From Stromatinia cepivora (taxonomy: Eukaryota > Ascomycota > Leotiomycetes > Helotiales > Sclerotiniaceae): a stretch of 64,000 nucleotides of DNA. A model generated the notes under the pieces. The model searched no databases. It had not been told where the DNA came from and saw only the letters and a program-made list of their open reading frames with translations. Below are positions 35,583 to 46,324 of this stretch, in pieces. Position numbers and translations under genes: made by a program. The stretch's first letter is position 1. Every line of letters begins with the position of its first letter. Where the stretch lies: positions 1,488,001 to 1,552,000 of the forward strand of contig RCTD01000007.1 in assembly GCA_014898415.1 (NCBI GenBank), written 5' to 3'.

Positions 35583-36779
35583 ATGGGAATGCTTCCAAGA
35601 GAAATGATCCCAAGTCTTGGGCTTGCTCGAAGAAGCCTTGATGCTTTTCGGGGTAATGAGACACCAACTGAAGAGTTTCAAATGCCAGCATGGAGTATCG
35701 TGATGATTGCAAGTACTGTTGTTGCCTTTTTGCTTATGGATTTTTTGGTACGTTCTTTAAAGTCACATACACGGTTATCTCCTTTCCGGATATCTTCCTG
35801 TCGTCATGAATTAATTATCTAACTATCGAATTAGATGGAATATACTTTCACCAGACTCATCCCTACTCTTCTCATGGTCGAATCTCCTCAAGCAATTCTA
35901 TTTGAACCCCTCACATCTGAAGATCCCGATGCGAAATCCGATCCCAAAGGAGAAGTCGAACCGGAACTTTTACTCGTCAAACAACAACCCATTACTTCAA
36001 GCTTCAAATCAACAATCAAACACCTTCGAGCCCGCGCCGGAGATAGAAGCCCTTTCCGTGGTGTTGGAATGCACTTTGTTAAGACCTTCGTGCTTCATCT
36101 ACAAATGAATTTCCTTTCTATTTTCCTCCCTAAGATCTTCGCCCTTCCTCTTGCGACTATCCTCTGCGCACCTTTCAGTTTGGCGTGGACACACATTGTT
36201 ATCTCGGATCCTAGCCCGCTTCCATGGTACAAGAGAATGCCAGATGTCGCAACTATTAAGAAGGTTATTCCAGCAACAGCTCTCTATGCTCTCGCCAGAG
36301 AAGCCGTTTTCTTCCTTCCAGGTTACCTCGCTCTTTCTTATGGTCTCTTCGAAACCGAACCATCAAATATGACCTCGGAACAAATCACAACTATGGGCTT
36401 ACAAACCGCCTCTGTCGTCGTTTTAACCGCTGCGCTTGGCTTCCTTGTTCTCATCCCAGCAAGCGTCACCCTTACTCGTGTGCAAGCTTCTCTTCTCGCC
36501 GAAAACGAGGAATCCATCGTCCCATTCGATCGTACATTCGGTGGTCGTGTTTCCGAAGATGGTGTTTTGGGTACCCTTGATGCATGGAGAACTTTTGATT
36601 GGAACTCTCGTGTTAGATTGTTAAAGGCATATGTCAAAGCTGCTGCCATGGAAATTGCTGTCACAACATTCTTCGCTATTTGCTTGTGCGCACAAGTTCT
36701 TTTAGCTCTTGGTACCGAACACAAGACGGTCATCCTTGGAACAGACAGTGAAGGAAAATCTATTCAATTCGATATGTGA
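35583..36779 (+). CDS. Conserved fungal multi-pass membrane protein, function unknown
   Basis: Exons 35583-35747 and 35835-36779 (GTACGT donor, ATTAG acceptor) give 369 aa. The ATG at 35583 has an ideal context (GCCACCATGG), and exon 2 begins in frame. Hydrophobic segments occur at about residues 36-55 (WSIVMIASTVVAFLLMDFL), 125-155 (NFLSIFLPKIFALPLATIL), 185-205, 245-270 (TASVVVLTAALGFLVLIP) and 325-345 (TTFFAICLCAQVLLAL), separated by polar loops. I recall this protein being conserved in Ascomycota and sometimes carrying the name 'ubiquitin carrier protein', but I see no E2 fold or ubiquitin-like motif. I would not transfer that name. Probably an organelle or ER membrane protein. Confidence 0.75.
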
Positions 36780-37292
36780 GGGGTAAATACTCGTCATCTC
36801 AATAATGTTTCTACTTATCTCGACTCTAAACTATCTGGAAGGAATTGATACTTGAAATGAAATATTATTTTTCATTTTTTAACAGGGGGTTGGATGGATA
36901 GGAGGCAAACTTTTGTGCCACTGTCACTTAGACACACAGCAAACCGTATACACCATACATCTATGACTTTGTATTATAAAATGAAATTGATACCAGTGCT
37001 AGGATTATTCTTGATCTGATCTATGTCTTTCTATTTTGATGTATTCGTAATGTGATTGGAGTAGCAATATGTTAAGGTTCTTGAAACATGACTTGACTAG
37101 ACTAGGTAGCCGATTCGACGTTTGTGAAATTTTAAGAAATCTAACTTCGATCAATACAACAGTAAACCATCGAATATTTGCTACTCATCTACCTCTATCT
37201 GTATACATACATATATATACATTACAACCATCGGAAATAGATATCTAGTAGAGTAATGAGTAATCCCATACTATTCTTCCAAAAATCATATA

Positions 37293-37752
37293 CAGCACCC
37301 CTCCACTTATATTAGTCGATGCTTAATTTTACACCAAAAACAGCCAAAATACATAGTTCTCACTTAAGTATTTTGATACAATAAAAAATTCAATAACTAA
37401 ATCCATTTATAATACCAATTACTTCCACATAAAAATCATATATAATAAATTTCAAAAGTTCCAAAAATTTATTCATAGAATAATAATAATTTAAATTTGA
37501 AACTTTTATTTTTCTTGATTTTCCCCGTAAAAACGATCTTAAATTTATTTCACTAACTTTCTATCTTGATTATATAATCCAGAAAAATTATAAAAATAAA
37601 TTTCATAATTTTGATTATTATTTTAAATTGAAATATTTGAGATTTTGAATTTAAAAGATCTTTTTATTATTTTTATAAATATTATCGTTTGTTCAAGTAG
37701 ATGGGTTTTGGTGTAAAAAGGTCTTTTGGCTAATATAGGTGGTCTAGTACTG
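37293..37752. mobile_element. MITE-like element with 47-bp terminal inverted repeats
   Basis: The left end (from 37293, CAGCAC...) and the reverse complement of the right end (from 37752, CAGTAC...) align without gaps over 47 bp with about 32 matches. Shared cores are CCAC, TATATTAG and TTTTACACCAAAA. The interior is ~370 bp, very AT-rich and non-coding. A TA dinucleotide lies directly outside the left end and CA outside the right. CAG termini next to TA are typical of Tc1/mariner (pogo/Fot1) derivatives, so this looks like a non-autonomous copy, aged by C/T changes. Confidence 0.65.
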
Positions 37753-37817
37753 CATGGACCCCGCATCGATCGATAACCTTTATACCGAGGGGGAAGGGAG
37801 GGCTTTGTTCTTTTTAT

Positions 37818-37854
37818 TGGTTCTTGGTTCTTGGTTCTTGGTCCTTGGTTCTTG
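37818..37854. repeat. GGTTCTT heptamer repeat
   Basis: Five tandem GGTTCTT-type units, one with a T-to-C change, just outside the MITE-like element. Confidence 0.8.
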
Positions 37855-38373
37855 GGTGTTTTTTGATTGGTTGTCCAAATACAAATTCCCTGATTTTTAT
37901 TGGGTTTTATTCAGGGAATTTGATGATATGAGAGGAGATTTTCATGTCTTGCTATGTTGTGTCATATCATCACGGGCAATACTAGGTCTTGTTCGGGAAA
38001 TATAGATATATTGGAATTTATGTGAATGTGAATATGAATGTGGAGATCACATCTTGATATCTATCTCTTTTGCGATTGCGATCTTATATCGATATCTATC
38101 TTGTACAGATAGATTAGATTGGATTAAATTGCATTAGATTATTCTTGATTTACTTACTCCGTAACCTTACGCATTTCTTGGATGATTTTTATATTGTTAC
38201 AAAGGGGAAATAACATAACATAACATTAACTACATATTCATCCCCCTAATTTCCTCACTCTACACATACATACATAATATCATCTCTCTGAGTATCTAAT
38301 ATCCCATCAACTCAGGTTCTCGTAATCTCACAACGTCCTACATCCTCAATCCCCTCAATACCCTGAACACAAG

Positions 38374-41300
38374 ATGAATATTCACATTTCGAATACTCAC
38401 AAAAACACACCGATTATCATCGGAATAGGAGAAACCACAAATCGTTCTTTAGGAATAGGAAATGATGGAGGTGCGATTGAACCGTTAGAACTTATGGGGA
38501 AATCGCTTGAGGAGGCATTTCTTGATACGGGAGTTGGGGGTGATCATGAAGGGGGAAATGATGATGAGGAGGATGATGGTAATGATGGGTGGAGGAGAGG
38601 GGGGAGATTGGGGAAGTTGAGAAGGTTAAAAGAGGCGGTGGATGATATTAGAGTGGTGCGGAATTGGACGTGGAGGTATGCGAATGTGGGGAGGGGGGTT
38701 TGGGAGGGGATATTGGGAGGGGGCTGTGATGGTGAGGGAGGGCGTTTGGGGAATGAGGAGAAGGATAAGGGAAAGGGGGCATTTAAAGAGGAGAAGAAAA
38801 AGGAGATTTATATGGAAGAATCAGAACATGGGGGTAATTCGCCGGTGAAAATGTTGGATGAGGCGTGTCGGAGGGTCATGAAGGGAGAGTCGAAGGTTGC
38901 GGTTGTGGTTGGGGGAGAGGCGTTGGGGAGTTGTGAGTTTGATTTTTTTTTTTTTTTTTCTTTTTTGTGTGATTTTTGGATTGGGTTGGGTTGGATTGGA
39001 GATGGGGTGTTGAACTTTGAGGGGCTTGATGGGGTTGTGAAGATGGGTGATTAACGTACGGGAAATGAGTAATGAATAAAGGGGAAGCGAGCGCAGGGGA
39101 AGGTGGGAAAGATGAGCTCGTAACTAATGCAAGGGTGTGACTTCAAGTGAAGTGAAAGCAAGTAGCAAGGAAATGAACTTCGGAGAAAACATCTACGACG
39201 AGAAACCATACATCCGATATCCCACCTCTTATTGTTTAAAGAATAAATATTTAATATGAGAGCTTTACTAATGACTCTCGGAATATAGTAGTATCATCTG
39301 TGACAAAAACGGGTACTTACCCTCAGCATTGGACGCCGCCAGCTGGTGACCCGAGAAAGATTTTAGCTTTGTCGGAGGGGGTTGAGAGTATGTATTTTTT
39401 TCTTTCTTGCATCTTTTTTCTTGGAAGGTTATGTGATGATACGATAGAGGATTTCTTTCTTAAGTTCAGGTTTCAGAGTGAGGTCCATGGATGAGAATGG
39501 AACATCTATTTAAGGCCCCGTAACACCAAGGATGAATTTCTCAGTCAGAAAGAAGAATTAGGTTGGTCGGGGCTTGATATAAGGTCAAGCGGCCTCATTT
39601 CTCGTATGTTCTTGCTGCTGGCAAATAGGAAGATTGAGGAAAAGAAATGTGAAGATAAATCAGAAAAACATGCTGGAACTTACGTATAAAAGCGCACCCA
39701 ACATCATCATGAACTTCACACACAATAAAATGTCCATACCAATATCAAGCGATAGAAGTCCTTCACTCACTATAACCCCAATTTCCATTTCTCCAAAAAC
39801 TATCCCACCATCTTCAACTTCAACTCCTAACAACTTTCCCTTAGCACAAGGAACAATCCATCAAATCGGTCTCCCGATCCACATCTACCCACTCTACGAA
39901 AATTCATTTCGAGCTCATCGTCAGCAAACTCAATTGGAGAATCATAAGGAATCGGCGAAGTTATATGCGCAATTTGCGGAAGTGGCGGCTGCGAATGAGT
40001 ATGCGTGGAATAGGGAACTGGCGAGGGGGTTGGATGAGGAGAAGATTGGGAAGGTGGGGAGGGGAAATAGAATGATTTGTTGGCCTTGTGAGTTGTGTTT
40101 TTTTGTTTGGAGATGGGGGGGAATGGGGAAGGGGAAAGGATGAGAGGAGAAGTGCTAACGAGTAAATAGATCCCCTCTTGATGAATGCATTTAACAATGT
40201 CAACATGGCTGCGAGTTGCATTATTACCTCTGTTGAATTCGCGACAGAACTTGGTATTTCAGAAGATAAATGGATATATCCATTAGGTGGAGCAGGAATG
40301 CGGGAGAAGGATAATTGTATGTTTATCCCCCTTCTAGTTGAAGATATTTATGATTTCCCAAGAAGCGAAGTGAGAAGAATAAAAAGCTAATAGAAAATAG
40401 TCTGGGAAAGACCCAATTTCTATTCGAGCGAAGCATTAGAGAAATCTCTTGATTCGGCTTTGAATGTTTCGGGACTCAAAACAGAGGATATAGATATTTT
40501 TGATTTATATTCGTAGGTATTCCTTGAACGAATTATTGCGTGACATGAAACGAAACTAGATTCGGTTTGTAGAAGGAAGATCATTTGGCTAATAAGAGTA
40601 TAGATGTTTTCCGATAGTTCCCAAAATGGCAGCTCATCACTTGAAAATTCCATTTTTGAATCCTCCAAAACCAATTACTTTATTGGGTGGATTAACTTCT
40701 TTTGGTGGTGCGGGAAATAATTATAGTTTACATGTATGTATTCCACCTCTCAAACCCTTTTACATAGAGAATACTTCAGCCCAATACAGAGGAGTCATTG
40801 CTCAGCTGTAAAGGCAATTCCTGGCATTGGGATAGACTAACAAAAACCCAGGCAATAACAGAAATGACCCGGCAACTCCGAAGCAAAAGAGCTCAAGCGA
40901 ATGATCACAGAGATGGACGAGCTTTCAATGGACTAATTTTAGCAAATGGAGGGGTATTGACATATCAACATGTTATATGTTTATCCACACAACCAAGAAG
41001 TGATGGGAAGACATATCAGGATAGAAATCCTTGTCCGAGTGTTGTTCAGAGTGTTCCTAGTAATTTTTTGGATACTATTAGCTCAGAAGGTGTCGGGAAT
41101 GGGGTTTGGGAAGGAATTATTGAGGTAAGAAATTTATTTGATCTTAGAACAGCCTTCTGTCTGCACTAGTAAACAACCAGGAATCTAGACAAGAACGCTT
41201 CAAGCAAAAGAGATATAAGAGTCGGCTAACAAGTTCGCAGACATATACTGTACAATTTTCTCGTACTAACGAGCCTGAAATTGGATTCATAGTTGGTAGA

Positions 41301-41468
41301 TTGAAACAGACAGGAAAAAGATTTGTAGCAAATGTTGGAGATGAAAAGACATTGAGAAGTTTGGTTAAAGAGACTGGTGAGGAGGTGATTGGAAAAAGTG
41401 GTTGGGTATGGAAGGAAGAGAATGGAAAGAGGAATTTGTTTGGATTTGAGAAGGGTGCTAACTTGTGA
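38374..41468 (+). CDS. Thiolase-like acetyl-CoA acetyltransferase family protein (SCP2-thiolase type)
   Basis: Eight exons: 38374-38932, 39289-39387, 39845-40087, 40170-40316, 40401-40512, 40604-40733, 40852-41124 and 41241-41468, giving 596 aa in phase. Family blocks in order: IIIGIGETTNRS; VVRNWTWRYANV; HGGNSPVKMLDEA (residues 152-164); PLYENSFRAHR; NRMICWPYPLLMNAFN; KWIYPLGGAG; DLYSCFPIVPKMAAHH; LLGGLTSFGGAGNNYS; NGLILANGGVLTYQHV. The last exon is a small beta domain. It resembles the sterol-carrier-protein-x thiolase-like enzymes of fungi and actinobacteria. In my reading, the GGNSP block sits where classical thiolases have the nucleophilic Cys, so the reaction may differ from thiolysis. 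Residues 52-150 carry an unusual Gly/Asp/Lys-rich expansion, and introns 1 and 2 (356 and 457 nt) are long for this genome. Exons 2 and 3 are the least certain. Confidence 0.78.
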
Positions 41469-43377
41469 GGACGACGAGATAGTTGGGAAGAGAGGTTGGT
41501 ATGAATGGAAGGAAATGTAAAAAGGGAAGCGTGTTTAGATTCGAGAGACAGGCTATGTTGTGATTGTGAGGTACGTGCTAATCGATGCGGGAAGATGAGC
41601 CGTGAAGATTCGTGAGGGCGAGGGTAGTTGGACGATCCAGGAAGATAAGTCTCGAGAATTGGAATAGTAAGATATTCGCATAGAAACAATTCGGCGACTG
41701 AAGAAGATGAACATTGAAAATTCGGGATATCTCCACAAGGAGGGGAGCGATAGGCATTTGTACACCCCGTTCCCAAGAGAATCTCGATGAATATTCGCGG
41801 ATATAGTATCATGTGCCCAATACTGATAGAAAAACACCAAGTCACTAGTGTCATATTCTTTTTGAAGCTATCGTGAACTTACTTAGACTCGATCCCGGAA
41901 CTCCTGTCAAACCAGTTTAGTGCTCAAGTAGGGATGAGGGATCCTAAGATTGTGCTCCTCAACGCAGTGTTAGGCTCCTGTGTCCATGGAGGGAGGATCT
42001 CGATGAAAGATATCTGTGAATCTGATACCGGATGCCAACCACCGAAAGGGAGTGACAGACACACTTATATCGGATCCCCTTTGAAGCTATTTTGAAGTCA
42101 TGCCGACTCGGATCAGATCCTTTTGTCAAACCAGTTTGGTGTTCAAATATAGACAGATAACGCGGGGTTGTACTCCTCTGCAAGGTATTCGACACCCGGC
42201 TTCCCATCCGCGGATATTATCTACATTTGAAGCAGTGATAGATATTAATATCGGCGAAGTTGATGAGGGGAAACCTCTTGAACATATATATGACCTTAAA
42301 ATCCTTGAACATTGACAAACTGGTATAATATATGAGAGTAAAAGTCTTTCGACGTCGTATTCATCGTGACACTAGGACGAGAATGACAGAACATGGTTTC
42401 ATTCGTATACGTATCACTCTAAATTGCTATACCAGATATTAAACAAACGCCCGAGATATCAAATTGTACGACCTTTTCAGAATTATTCCGATACTTGAAC
42501 CCCTGATCTTTATCTGCATATATCGATCATGTCACTATATCACCACCAAATTATCATCATCCATAGAAATACGACATAATCTGATCTCGATGATATTATT
42601 GGGATGGTTTCACCCTATAGCATTGAAGCATTGGTTTTTAAATTAAGTGGTGATGGTTAATGGTTAATTCTTTGTTCCTGATTTTAGAGCTGAAAAGGGA
42701 ATTGGCATTGAATAAAAAAAAGGAACAATTCAAAACTAACACTTCATCGTCGATAAGTTTTCTTAGTAATATACAAAAATCGAGTATATCTTCATCAATA
42801 AAGTGATTTGCCCTACAAAAGTTTAATTACTCACCCTACCTTCCGAAAACAATTATATAACTAACTTAAGACACGGACCGACCCTGCTACATCCGCCGAT
42901 AACGCCAAAACCTTCAAGTTACCTTACGATTAAGTATCAGGTTCATCTGTACATCCAAAACATCCAAAACATCCAAACATTTATTACAACTTCGCATACT
43001 TACATTTCACAATATCGAGTTATTCTTCGTACTACCTACCAGCCACTCGGTCATATCATAAATAATTGACATAGCGATATATATCTTTCTTGGACCCCAC
43101 TGTAGTATCTGAATAATTCCCTTTCCCGAGTTCTCGGATTCACTTTCTCATAAGGTATGTAGTGGAATCATCATGAGTGGATGGTAAATGTACGACGAGT
43201 TTCTAAATTCGATGAGATTGATTCATTCGCAGATATCATTTTGAATATAAAAACCTGTTCCTTTCCACTATCTGCGAATTTCAATACTTCACAGTTCCAC
43301 CTCACCTACAATCTCCTACAACTTCGAAACCAATATTACAACTCCAGGAATTATCAGCAAAACCGAGGATTGCAGAT
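41469..43377. other. Intergenic region with a diverged tandem duplication
   Basis: No gene is supported. The minus-strand frames at 41144-41854 are shadows of the thiolase 3' end. An imperfect ~218-bp direct duplication is listed separately. CATCCAAAA repeats (about 42955-42980) lie in the upstream region of the E2 gene. Confidence 0.5.
41781..42195. repeat. Diverged direct duplication, period ~218 bp
   Basis: Copy A (about 41781-41975) and copy B (about 41998-42195) share collinear anchors at constant spacing: ATCTCGATGA (41781/41998), GAAGCTAT (41864/42083), GTCAAACCAGTTT (41906/42125) and a TGT(G/A)CTCCTC word (41951/42169). A partial third copy may start near 42200. No coding potential. 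Confidence 0.7.
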
Positions 43378-43983
43378 ATGACGAGTGCAGCAGCAAGTCT
43401 GCTTGGCAGACAACTCAAAGAAATTCAAAAAGCAAGGGACTTACCCGGTATAAGCTGCGGGCTTGTGAAGGACAATATTTTTGAATGGGAGGTTATGCTT
43501 ATGTTGAGCGATGAATGCAAATACTATGGTGGTATGTCCTAATCACATTTTATATCACTCCTCATCAGAATCCTGCAAAGCTCATACTAACAATATATCT
43601 TAGGAGGCAACTGGCGCTGTCTACTCTCCTTTCCTGAAGACTATCCACATGCACCACCAAAGCTTACCTTCTGCGATCCAATCCCATTTCACCCAAATAT
43701 CTACCCTAAGACCGGTGTTCTATGCATTTCTATTTTACATCCATCGGGACATGATGAATATGGTTACGAAGACGCAAGCGAACGATGGACACCAATACAA
43801 ACACCAGAAACTATCTTATTGAGTGTGGTCAGTCTGATGAATGATCCGAATGATAGTAGTCCAGCAAATGTGGAAGCGGCAAGATTATGGAGGGAGGCTC
43901 AAGCAAACCCGAAAGGCAAGGAAATGAGAGAATGGAAGTCAAGATGCAGGGCTCTGGTTAGGCAGAGTTTGGGAGAAGAGTAG
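43378..43983 (+). CDS. UBC7: Ubiquitin-conjugating enzyme E2, UBC7/UBE2G type
   Basis: Exons 43378-43531 and 43604-43983 (GTATGT donor, CTTAG acceptor) give 177 aa. It is a whole UBC fold: helix 1 (GRQLKEIQKAR), the FEWEVMLM strand, FPEDYPHAPPKLTF, and the HPNIYP motif starting at residue 81. The catalytic Cys is residue 92 in VLCISILH. The acidic insertion after the active site (HPSGHDEYGYEDASERW) is the hallmark of the UBE2G/UBC7 branch, followed by ETILLSVVSLMNDPN and SPANVEA. The family charges ubiquitin for ER-associated degradation, with Hrd1/Doa10-type ligases and the Cue1 activator. ER targeting would come from such a partner, as there is no membrane segment. The ATG follows a pyrimidine-rich leader. 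Confidence 0.95.
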
Positions 43984-45502
43984 TGCTGAATTTTGTTTAT
44001 CGAAATGGTTAGTTATGGCTTAAGTTAGGATCTTGTTGGAGGATAGTGATATTCTGATGGATGGGAGGAAACGATATGTTGGTTCAGGAGTTATATTTGC
44101 ATATTGAATGCACAGCGTGAGCGGATTGAGTTTGTTTTGCGCGTTGCATGCACTATACCTTTTGTGAAAATATGGCATAGCGCATTGAAATGGAGAGCAT
44201 ATGACTTTTAGATCTTCCGCGATGTTAAATCTTCATATCTGTGAGTGACTTGACGGTAGTACGTTAGGTGGGTAGTATAAATGCGGTAAAACGTAAAGCC
44301 CCAGTACAGAAATATACCCGAGGTCCTCATATAAAAATATAGAAGGGATCTAGTGATCTATTACTCTAGGTGGTAATTATATAAGGAATTATGATATACT
44401 AGGTAGGTAGGTAGTTGTATAGTTACATGGATACATGGTCATGGGCTATAGCTGGTATTATTATCTTCAGATTTATTTTTGTATATAGGAGATGTAGAAG
44501 ATATGGTGTGGGTGTAAGATAGATTTTTATTGGTTTTTTTTTGTTGGTTTTTTTACCTTTTCCTGTTATTTGGTTTGAGGGGATGTTGTATAGGATATGA
44601 GGATGAGGATGAGAATACACGATTCAAAAGATCATTGAGAAGTATTTACGATGTTATTTCTGTATTTGTATAAGCAAGTGTTCGCTACTGCTCTTCAGAG
44701 AGATATCAAATATTTGGGATATTTTTGGATATCGAGTAGTTGTTTGTGTTAATATTCTGGCATAAGGTATTAATCAATGGTATTTGTTATGCTTTTGTGT
44801 GTTGAATTTGGCTATATCAGAATACATTGAAGGAGTAACTATGGTTTGATATTCATTCTATAATAGGTATTGAAATGGGCTATGTTAAAAGCTTTTCGAG
44901 AAGTACTCGGAAGGTTTAGGTCTGCTGAAGGTGCTGAGGCAGTGTCTAAATTAGGCTTTGGGAGAAGTACTCGTATTCTTTGGATTGTATTTTCATAATT
45001 ATTGGAATAATCCGTATCAAAGATACCTATCTAGAAGTATAAACGCAATATTCAAGTGGTAGGTGGAGAATAAAATATCTGGCATTAGAAGTCTTCGAAG
45101 TGGTAGTCATGTTGTTTAGTTCATGGTAGTATATTGCGGGGAAGTGTGCCTGGAGTCTTGAGCGTAATGTCACAATGTTTGAGTTGCAGTAGGACACCGA
45201 CGTGAGTATATCATTGTGGCAATAGTACATTGAAGTGTATTGTACCAGAATTCTTGGAAGGAATATTCTCCAAGTTCAGATTATGCTTGTACAATGAGGC
45301 GAGCTGAATCATGTATCACCACATCTATACAAGAGATGAAAAGCGGTACGTTGAGAAGAAGACGATCAATGATTTCTAAAAAGATTATTCATCTAATCCT
45401 TAAAATATTTCATCAGAGGCCTTCAACCCAGAAGACACTATTGTACAAAGTAAACGAAGAAAACAAAGTCACCAGTCCAACTTGATCAACCTAGTACTAC
45501 TC
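43984..45502. other. Intergenic region between the E2 and orphan genes
   Basis: Convergent 3' ends. Small frames are present (for example 45240-45485 on +), but none resembles a protein. A GTAGG repeat occurs at about 44400-44415. Confidence 0.5.
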
Positions 45503-46324
45503 TTACTCCCAAAGTCCATCTCTATGAAGACAAGCTGCCACATAAAGTATAATAGCATCCCATTTCTCCTTCTGACTACAATCCTCCTTATGCCTAAGCG
45601 CACAATAAATCCTAAGCTTACAACCATCCGGAACCTTTTTTCCAGGCCAAACAACATGCTCATCTTGACAAAACCCCATAACATCATGATGCGTAGAACC
45701 ACCCGGTGGACGTTGATGATCTTGCGGAACTTGTGATGGAGTATACTTTTGCTTATGTTTGCAGTACGGCAAGTGTGGACAAAGATCTGTGTGATTAACC
45801 TTTAAGATGAGAGACCATGGACAAATATCTTTGTATTCGTTGTTGAGGGTCGGAATTGCTCGTTTCAAGACTATGGAGATGTTGATGATGTATTCGCGGT
45901 GTGAGTTTGTGCTGAGTCCTACTCCTTGTTTGTAGCGGAAAGCGAATTCTCTGAGAAAGAAGATATCTTCCTGATAATGGTAGTTGCCGCTAGGTCTCAT
46001 GCATGGATTCATTAATAGGTCTGTTGCGAGCTTCGTCTGGGCAAGGATACTTTCGAAACGCTCTTCTTGAAATCGTTGATGATTTTTGGCCTCGGTTACT
46101 ATCTCCTTTACGTTTGTAAGAAGATTGCCACAAAGCTCTGCTGATACCGGATGTACTATTTTCATGTTAGTGATCTGGATTTTCGACTGAATATTGCTTG
46201 TGTGGAGTGTGTGGGTGGATCACTTACGATGCTCATGTGTACAGACACGGCGAGAAGGAGAGATGGAAACGTATGTGCAGACTGCATTTTGACGCCAAAG
46301 TTCTCTTGCAAGTAAACTCGTCAT
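45503..46324 (-). CDS. Orphan protein with a Cys/His-rich C-terminus
   Basis: Two exons, 46324-46228 and 46155-45503, with a GTAAGT donor, a CACTAAC branch site and an AATAG acceptor; they join in phase to 249 aa. The joined N-terminus starts MTSLLARELWRQNAVC. The middle is helical (KEIVTEAKNHQRF...AQTKLATDLLM). The last ~90 residues hold several Cys and His in close pairs (CPHLPYCKHK, CQDEH, CALRHKEDC, CLHRDGLW), which might bind a metal or form disulfides. I know no family. An alternative start, giving a signal-peptide-like leader in another frame at about 46287, does not join in phase. It may be a lineage-specific gene. Confidence 0.5.

Larger units (their letters stand above)
36780..38373. 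other. Intergenic region holding a MITE-like element
   Basis: Between the membrane-protein and thiolase genes. Apart from the inverted-repeat element and the short repeat listed separately, nothing is recognised. Confidence 0.5.

Noticed and set aside
41144..41854. 236-codon minus-strand open frame
   Set aside because: Its 3' part is antisense to the last thiolase exon and the rest overlaps the diverged duplication; no family features.
46228..46290. Signal-peptide-like start (MQSAHTFPSLLLAVSV) for the orphan gene
   Set aside because: That frame reaches the donor in phase 0, but the following exon then meets a stop soon after the acceptor; the other frame joins cleanly.
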